Of a stretch of 26,891 nucleotides of DNA, positions 19,885 to 26,891 are shown one piece after another. Numbering within the stretch: the first letter of the stretch is position 1; the number at the start of each line of letters is the position of its first letter. The notes under the pieces were generated by a model. The model searched no databases and was not told the origin of the DNA. It saw only the letters and a program-made list of their open reading frames with translations. The position numbers and the translations under genes are program-made. This DNA comes from Acanthamoeba lenticulata. Taxonomy: Eukaryota; Discosea; Longamoebia; Acanthamoebidae. Where the stretch lies: assembly GCA_002179805.1 (NCBI GenBank), contig NAVB01002746.1, positions 1 to 26,891 of the forward strand, read 5' to 3'.

Positions 19885-20000
19885 CTTTCTTGCACAGACA
19901 AAATCCAGGTCGGAGAACTTTGCTTTTCGCTTTAGTTTTTTCCAATTGGCGCCATTTCAACTTGGTAGTGATCGCAACACAGTGTGGTCAAGTGAACAGA
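19885..20000. promoter_or_regulatory. Compact bidirectional promoter between OXA1 and the PRMT gene
   Basis: Only 116 bp separate the two divergent ATG codons. The stretch contains the palindrome CCAATTGG at 19942-19949 running into GGCGCCA, which resembles a CCAAT box overlapping an E2F-like TTGGCGCC. A pyrimidine-rich TTTAGTTTTTTCC tract lies beside it. I see no TATA box. Both genes must share this region for initiation. Confidence 0.5.
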
Positions 20001-22006
<2,006 letters not shown>

Positions 22007-22101
22007 AAACTTGCAACTCTCTCTTTCTCTTTCTCTACAGTATGTATATTTGCAACAATCGTGATGCATGACTGTCCTACAAGAATCCACAGAGTGGCCT
22101 C

Positions 22102-23410
22102 TCACGAGTAGTTCTTGGAGTAGGCGCTCTTGGCTGGTGTCGCCTTCTGTACAGCGCAGCGTGCGTAGCTCTGCATTTCAGCCATCTGCTGGGCCGCGGG
22201 AGCTGACTGGAGCTTCGCGGAGAGCTGCTGAGCGTAGGCGTCGCCGTAGGTCTTCTGGGCGTGCTGGATGACGGTCTCAAACTTGACGTCGAGGCGCGCC
22301 AGCTCGATCCAGTGGCCCATTGAGACGAGCAAGAAACCCTCTTGGCCCTCGGCCTTGGGGCTCGGGTAGCGCAACAGCACATGACCTGCGGCACCCTTGA
22401 TGGAGTGGTCGGTAGGCAACGTGCAGAGCCGGTGCTTGCCCTCGGGCGGCGGGGCGTGGCCGTCAACCTTGACCGCGACGGTGAGGACCTCGAGCTTGTA
22501 GCGGTTGGTGTCCGTCGCCTGCAGGTCGACCGTGTACATGATGGTGCCTCCGAGGGCGTGCACGGTGGCGTTGCCCTTGTCGCAGAGCTCGGCCACAGTC
22601 TCGAGCTGGGAGGAAGGGCACTTCTTCAGGGTCTCGCAGTCGAACTGTAGCTCAAACGAGTTGGAGACCTCGCCAATCTTGACGAAGGGCTTGGGGCCGA
22701 GCAGGTCGGCGTCCCAAGCGCCGATGAGGCCCTTGAGGGAGAAATCGCCAAACATGACCATGTGCTGGCGATCCAGGAAGAGCTTGGTGAGCTGCATCAC
22801 GGCAGGGCCGCAGTTGCCGAAGCCCGAGTCATTGGCGCAGGAGCAGCACTCAAAGTTGAGGACGACAGACTGAGGCTCAGCGCGGCCCACATCAGTGCAG
22901 AACTCACGCACGGTCTCGGCGTCGGCCTCGCGCGAGATGTCCTCTCCAATCATGCACTTGTAGATGGTGCTGAGGTTGCTGTAGTCGAACTGAGAGATAT
23001 GGAGAAAAGAAAAGGTTAGGCCACAGCGCTCACAAGACTTGTCTGATCGTCGGTCACGACAGGCGCACCTGGAACAGAGACACGGCGACACCCTCTTCCG
23101 GCGGTTCCTGTGTCTGCTCACGGAACAGGCCATCGTAGGAGGAGCCCCCATAGACGGTCGCAATGACCGAAGATACCGGTTTTTCCTTGGCCCAGTCTGG
23201 GAGTGGAAGACCACAATTAGCAGCTCCTCCTACAAGAGAAGAGTGTTTTTAACACAAAGGTTGTCAAGTACCCTTGGTGGGCAAACGACAAGCCTTGGAA
23301 GAGCTTCGGCCTGGCCCGGCCTGCTGCATGGGAAGCTGCTGTTGTGTGGGGAAATATTGCTGGGCTTGCTGCTGGGGGGGAAAGAAAGGCTGTTGCTGTT
23401 GTTGTTGCAT
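22102..23410 (-). CDS. Unrecognised protein with Gln-rich N terminus and conserved-looking core
   Basis: Exons 23410-23272, 23229-23069 and 22989-22102 join in phase to 395 residues with a TGA stop. I do not recognise a family. Residues 1-35 are Gln/Pro-rich low complexity with several QQQ runs. A globular-looking core follows: PDWAKEKPVSSVIATVYGG, EEGVAVSLFQFDYSNLSTIY, then the Cys-rich NFECCSCANDSGFGNCGP with five Cys in 16 residues. After that come LTKLFLDRQHMVMFGDFSLK, a beta-rich stretch (TIMYTVDLQATDTNRYKLEV) and a helical Ala/Gln-rich tail. The phase-correct second exon is a frame with no internal ATG, so it is easily missed by simple frame calling. There is no signal peptide or membrane segment. 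The frame is also open upstream of the chosen ATG, so a longer N terminus is possible. Composition and splice joins support a real gene; function is unknown. Confidence 0.7.
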
Positions 23411-23690
23411 TTTGTTGGGTGACAGGGGTGCGCGTCGGTGTTGCTGGTAGTTGAGACTGGCTTGTTGTGTCGGATAGCTGGCACACAGAGTTTTATGCGC
23501 CACCCGTCAGTACCGTTACCTGAAGAGAAACTTCACCGCAGAGTGAACGGGCAGCCCGTAACGAAACCATTTCGAAAGTGGTACAGAATTTAATCCAAAC
23601 AAAAACAAAAAAATACATGCACGGGCCGCCCGGTGCGCTCTCGCCTACTCTGGGCTGTGTTCCATTTCATAGAGCAGCCACCATACGGCC
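23411..23690. other. Intergenic region upstream of the Gln-rich protein gene
   Basis: This 280-bp gap holds the presumed promoter of the gene starting at 23410 and the 3' end of the F-box-Arf gene. An A-rich run of CAAAAACAAAAAAATAC lies near 23598-23614. In the alternative reading frame, the last F-box-Arf exon would run on to a TAG at 23647-23645. No other gene is apparent. Confidence 0.4.
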
Positions 23691-24938
23691 TCAGTCAAGC
23701 CTGCACACAACCCAGATATGAGTGACGCTGGAATCGGGGGAGGGAAAGCAGTGAGTTTGTTGTACACTTGGCGTCCTTCTTGGCGGCGCAGGTAGCACGA
23801 CAGGTCCAGACTACGTTTTCGTGGGGCTCAAAGCACGAGGCGAATGCGTTTGCCACTTCGTCCGCCTTGCGAGAACCGGAAAGGTCCTGCTTGTTGGCAA
23901 GCAGTATCACGGGGAACGGCTTGTTCTCCCTTTCAAAGAGGTTGAGCGATTTCTCGAACATGGCCTCTTTCTTGGCTTCCAACACAGCCGACAGCTCCCG
24001 CTTTGCTTCCTATTCACGCACGCATGATGAATCGGTGATGAGCGACAGGTTGGTGTGAGGAATGGTTGTTGTGAGGCAGCTGCGCACCAGGATGCGCTGC
24101 TCATCATCGGCTGAGTCGACGACAAACACGAGTGCCTCGCACTCCTGCAGGCGCGGCGCGAAGACGCGGTTGCTGTAGCTGTCGTAGTACTTGCTCTTGT
24201 AGCCACCCACGTCCCACGCCACGAACTCCAGCTCGCGCGTTTGAAACACGTCGATAGGCGGAAAGTACTCTGGAGAGCATGGTGAGGAAGAGGTATTAAG
24301 AAGCACTACTTCACGAACACACAAACGGTGCATTTGCGTACGGATAGGGAAGTAGTTGGGATCTGCTGAATTGGTTTGCAATCGGTAGCAGCACGTGGTC
24401 TGCAGACATGATAAATCAGCCAAATAAACCATAACGCACTGGGGCAAGATGATTTGTGTACCTTGCCAGCCGCTTCAAGTCCCACGAAGACCACCTTGCG
24501 CTTGCGAATGGGCGTGAACGGGTTCAAGGTGGTCAAGGTGTCCCAGAGCTTTTGTGCCAAGAGACCACCACTGGCACTATTGTTGGTGGGTCCTGCAGCA
24601 GCGTCGGCTTGTTCGCGCCTCTTCTCAAGCTGGTAGCGTTGACGACCCATAAACTCGCTTCGCCAATTGAAGCCACTCCTTCGATCTTCACGAGATCTGC
24701 ACGAGCCCCATTTGGCAACGAAAATGGCCTTCCACAGCGTTTCGTCGCTTGACACCTTCCTCAATCGGCGGCTGAGCGTGCCCACCTGAACAACCGAACG
24801 CACATCGCAGAAGGAAAAGATGAGGAGGATTATCTCCTCAGGGAGCGAGCTGAAACTGCCGTTCATTGAGAGCTCGCGTAAGCCTAAATCGTGAAAGTGG
24901 TCGAGCATGTCCCCATCCTTGCTCACCGCCAACCCCAT
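23691..24938 (-). CDS. F-box domain fused to an Arf-like GTPase, with myristoylation-type N terminus
   Basis: Exons 24938-24462, 24399-24342, 24269-24088, 24009-23768 and 23727-23691 join to 331 residues. The start MGLAVSK fits the N-myristoylation consensus (Gly2, Ser6). An F-box spans about residues 29-75 (SLPEEIILLIFSF, SSDETLWKAIF). The GTPase half has the P-loop GLEAAGKTT (153-161), WDVGGYK (197-203), FVVDSADDEQR, NKQDL (279-283) and TCAAKKD, all Arf-like. Two key positions differ: the switch I PTIG of Arf reads PPID, so the Mg-coordinating Thr is absent, and DVGGQ reads DVGGY, so the catalytic Gln is missing. Nucleotide may therefore be bound but poorly hydrolysed. The natural reading is a membrane-tethered SCF adaptor with a GTPase-derived module; this is inference. 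The last 12 residues depend on the final splice. Another frame there reads GLTEAVWWLLYEME, more like an Arf C-terminal helix. Confidence 0.85.
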
Positions 24939-25166
24939 CGTGTCTCACGCAGCCGGTCCACGCAAATGTTTCGCCGCGAATTTCGCCAGGCCCTCAAGCC
25001 ACTGACCTTGTTGCTGAGAATGCGAGGCAGCTTGGATAACGAAACAGCTTCTGATGATGTTTTGAAAAAGTTTGAAACTCGTTAACTTCACGCCGAGCAA
25101 TTTTTTTGTTTTCCATTTCGTACCTCGTTAATATCTCTCTTCTCTTACCCTGGTGGGCAGTTCGTC
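24939..25166. promoter_or_regulatory. Divergent promoter region between the F-box-Arf and CH-domain genes
   Basis: This 228-bp gap separates two divergent ATG codons. The right part is T-rich (a run of seven T, then TTTTCC) and could be either leader or an intron end, since GGGCAG precedes the CH-gene ATG. A plus-strand frame of 39 codons runs from ATG 24966 to TAA 25083-25085 with a basic start (MFRREFRQALKPL) and an acidic end. It could be an upstream open reading frame or chance. No TATA box is obvious. Confidence 0.35.
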
Positions 25167-26891
25167 ATGGCCGCAGTTCGTGGCCAAGAGGCACTTCTTC
25201 TTTGGTATGACTGGAGCCTAATTAAGCGCCCGTACCGAATCTTGTTGGCCCGCTGACTGCTCCCTTCCAATTCCTTTAAATCGCCAAGGTGCCAACGAGC
25301 TACCGCGGGGTATGCGGGAGTGGACGTACGTAACTTCACCACCAGCTGGGCGGATGGGCTGGCGTTCTGCGCCCTGCTGGACAAGCACAGGCCCGGCCTC
25401 ATCAACTTCAAGGACCTAAAGAAGGGTGCGTGTCCCACACGCGTCTCCCTGGCCGCTTTATCCGAAGCTCCCCACAACAACGCGTTGCACGAAAATGAAG
25501 TGGCGGATATTACGCTCAGGCCACCGCGGCTGCGCCTTGCCTCCACATCTCTTGTGTGCGGTTGGTGAGTGTTCCACAAGAGGCCAACGCTCTCTTTTAA
25601 CCCCCGCCCCCGCTTAGGCGACAGGGAGAAGAACCTGGACCTCGCCTTTCGGACGGCAACAGAGCTGGGCATCCCGCAGCTCCTCGACGTTGAGGACATG
25701 CTCATCCCCACACCCGACAAGTTCTCAGTCATGACTTACCTCAGGTGCGCACACCGCGTTGTCCGCGTTTTTTTTGTGTGGCACATAAGCTCACGCACGC
25801 ACCACACCACAGCCAGTTCTACCACTTCTTCAACAAACCGGGCGGAGACCAGCGGGCAGGCGCAGGCATCGCCACCATCACGCAGAGCGCCACAGGAGCC
25901 TCGGCCGCCGGGGCGCCATCCTTGGGCAAGGGCGCCTCTTCTGGTGCGGCGACGATGATGAAGCCGGGCGAGACCGAAGCAGAAATGTTGCAGCGGAACC
26001 TGGAGCGAATGAAGCGCGAGAAAGAGGAGAAGGACAAGGCCGAGCTCGAGCGCAAGAAGCAGGAGCTCGAGAAGAAAAAGACCGAGTTCGAGCACAAGCG
26101 TGAGGCCCGGCGCTCGACCATGATCCAGGCCGCGCAGTCCATCACGCGCAAGCCGCCCAGCGCGGCTGCCCCGACGCCATCAGCCGCCGCGCCAAGCAGC
26201 ACCGAGAAGATCACGCACCTGACCAAGGACCGGCCCATGGTCAAGGGCTCCGGCGGCAAGGCTCGGCGGCCGCCCACGCGGGGCCATCACAAGAAGGTGC
26301 CGGCCGTTGCGTCGCAGTCCACCTTCCTCGTCGACGCACAGGAGGCCGCGCCGCCCGGCGGGGCGCCGCTGTCGCCCGCCGTGATCGCCATGATGGCCGG
26401 GCCGACGCCCGGCACCGGGTCGGCGCCCACCGCCGGCGCCGGGCGGGGCATGGGAGCGGCTATGATGGCCGCCATGGTCGGCGGCGGTGGCGGCGCGGCA
26501 GGGCTGCGCAAGACGACGGCACCAGCCAAGTCGCCCATCCCGGCCGGCGTCGACCCGGCGGCCGTGGCCGCCGCGGCGCCATTCCTGAGAAAGCAAGAGA
26601 CCAAGGAGGCGCTCGAGCGCAACCGGACCAGGTTGCTCGAGATCCAGGAGAAGAAGCGCGAGCAAGAGGAGCGCGAGCGGCGGATCCAGGCCGAGGCCGC
26701 CGACCTCGAGCGCAAGCGCAAGGAGCAGGCCGAGCTCGAGCGTAAGAAGCACGAGGAAGAGGAGCGGCTCCGGCGCGAGCGCGAGCAGCGGGAACGCGAG
26801 CAGCGCGAACGCGAACGGCAGGAGCGCGAGGAGGCCGAGCGGCGTGCACGCGAGGAAGAGCAAGAGAGGGCCCGGCGCGAGGAAGAAGAAG
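25167..26891 (+). CDS. Calponin-homology (CH) domain protein with charged coiled coils (3' end outside window)
   Basis: The protein probably binds or organises the actin cytoskeleton. Exons 25167-25204, 25289-25425, 25618-25744 and 25813 to the window end give 460 residues and remain open. A single CH domain fills residues about 4-112, with the type-2 signature [47 protein letters not shown] and the last helix SVMTYLSQFYHFF. A first coiled coil ([18 protein letters not shown] on) precedes a low-complexity Ala/Pro/Gly segment with a GGGGG run. A very long Arg/Glu coiled coil ([20 protein letters not shown] on) runs into the window edge. There is one CH domain, not the tandem pair of alpha-actinin or filamin, so actin binding may be weak or absent. 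The ATG is just before CH helix 1. An upstream exon cannot be excluded, because a GGGCAG acceptor-like site lies 6 nt before it. Confidence 0.85.

Noticed and set aside
22102..23214. A 370-residue frame starting at 23214 as the N terminus of the unknown gene
   Set aside because: That frame contains low-complexity Arg/Cys sequence across an intron. The phase-linked frame (PDWAKEKPVSSV...) joins smoothly to both neighbouring exons.
26180..26863. Long minus-strand Leu/Ala-rich open frame resembling a membrane protein
   Set aside because: It mirrors the Glu/Arg-rich coiled coil on the plus strand (antisense of GAG and CGC codons) and is not a real gene.

Overview
This is a gene-dense, intron-rich, GC-rich nuclear segment of a eukaryote. 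The best guess is an amoebozoan close to Acanthamoeba. The reasons are short GT-AG introns (roughly 50-120 bp), many donors beginning GTACG or GTGCG, intergenic gaps often only 100-250 bp, a circularly permuted Ras gene of the kind known from Dictyostelium, and a GH3 beta-glucosidase very like social-amoeba GluA. I joined exons by hand from reading frame, splice sites and protein-family continuity, and I give exon coordinates so each model can be checked. No database search or alignment was run.

Layout. Positions 1-4282, minus strand: a secreted GH3 beta-glucosidase (18 exons, 3' end cut off by the window) and, upstream of it, a small secreted protein resembling the expansin carbohydrate-binding module. 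Positions 4831-6832, minus: a MORN-repeat protein with a Ser-rich basic tail. Positions 7316-9186, plus: a family III (CaiB/BaiF) CoA-transferase, probably SUGCT-like and possibly mitochondrial. Positions 9315-13399, minus: a 1064-residue SAM / circularly permuted Ras / zinc-finger / vWA protein. Positions about 13500-15560: a poorly resolved stretch with one weak two-exon gene and several exon-like fragments on both strands. Positions 15576-17889, plus: an F-box/WD40 protein. Positions 18140-19884, minus: the mitochondrial insertase OXA1. Positions 20001-22006, plus: a PRMT6-like arginine methyltransferase, whose start codon lies only 116 bp from that of OXA1. Positions 22102-23410, minus: an unrecognised Gln-rich, Cys-containing protein. 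Positions 23691-24938, minus: an F-box domain fused to an Arf-like GTPase, starting with a myristoylation-type N terminus. Positions 25167 to the end, plus: a calponin-homology protein with long charged coiled coils, cut off by the window end.

The genes do not form an operon. The one functional grouping I would defend is the first pair: two secreted proteins, co-oriented, both plausibly acting on cellulose or a similar beta-glucan. The most unusual items are the F-box-Arf chimera, in which the switch I Thr and the switch II Gln appear to be replaced, and the cpRAS protein, which carries all G boxes in permuted order joined to a metal-binding vWA domain. No tRNA, rRNA, CRISPR array or intact transposon was found.
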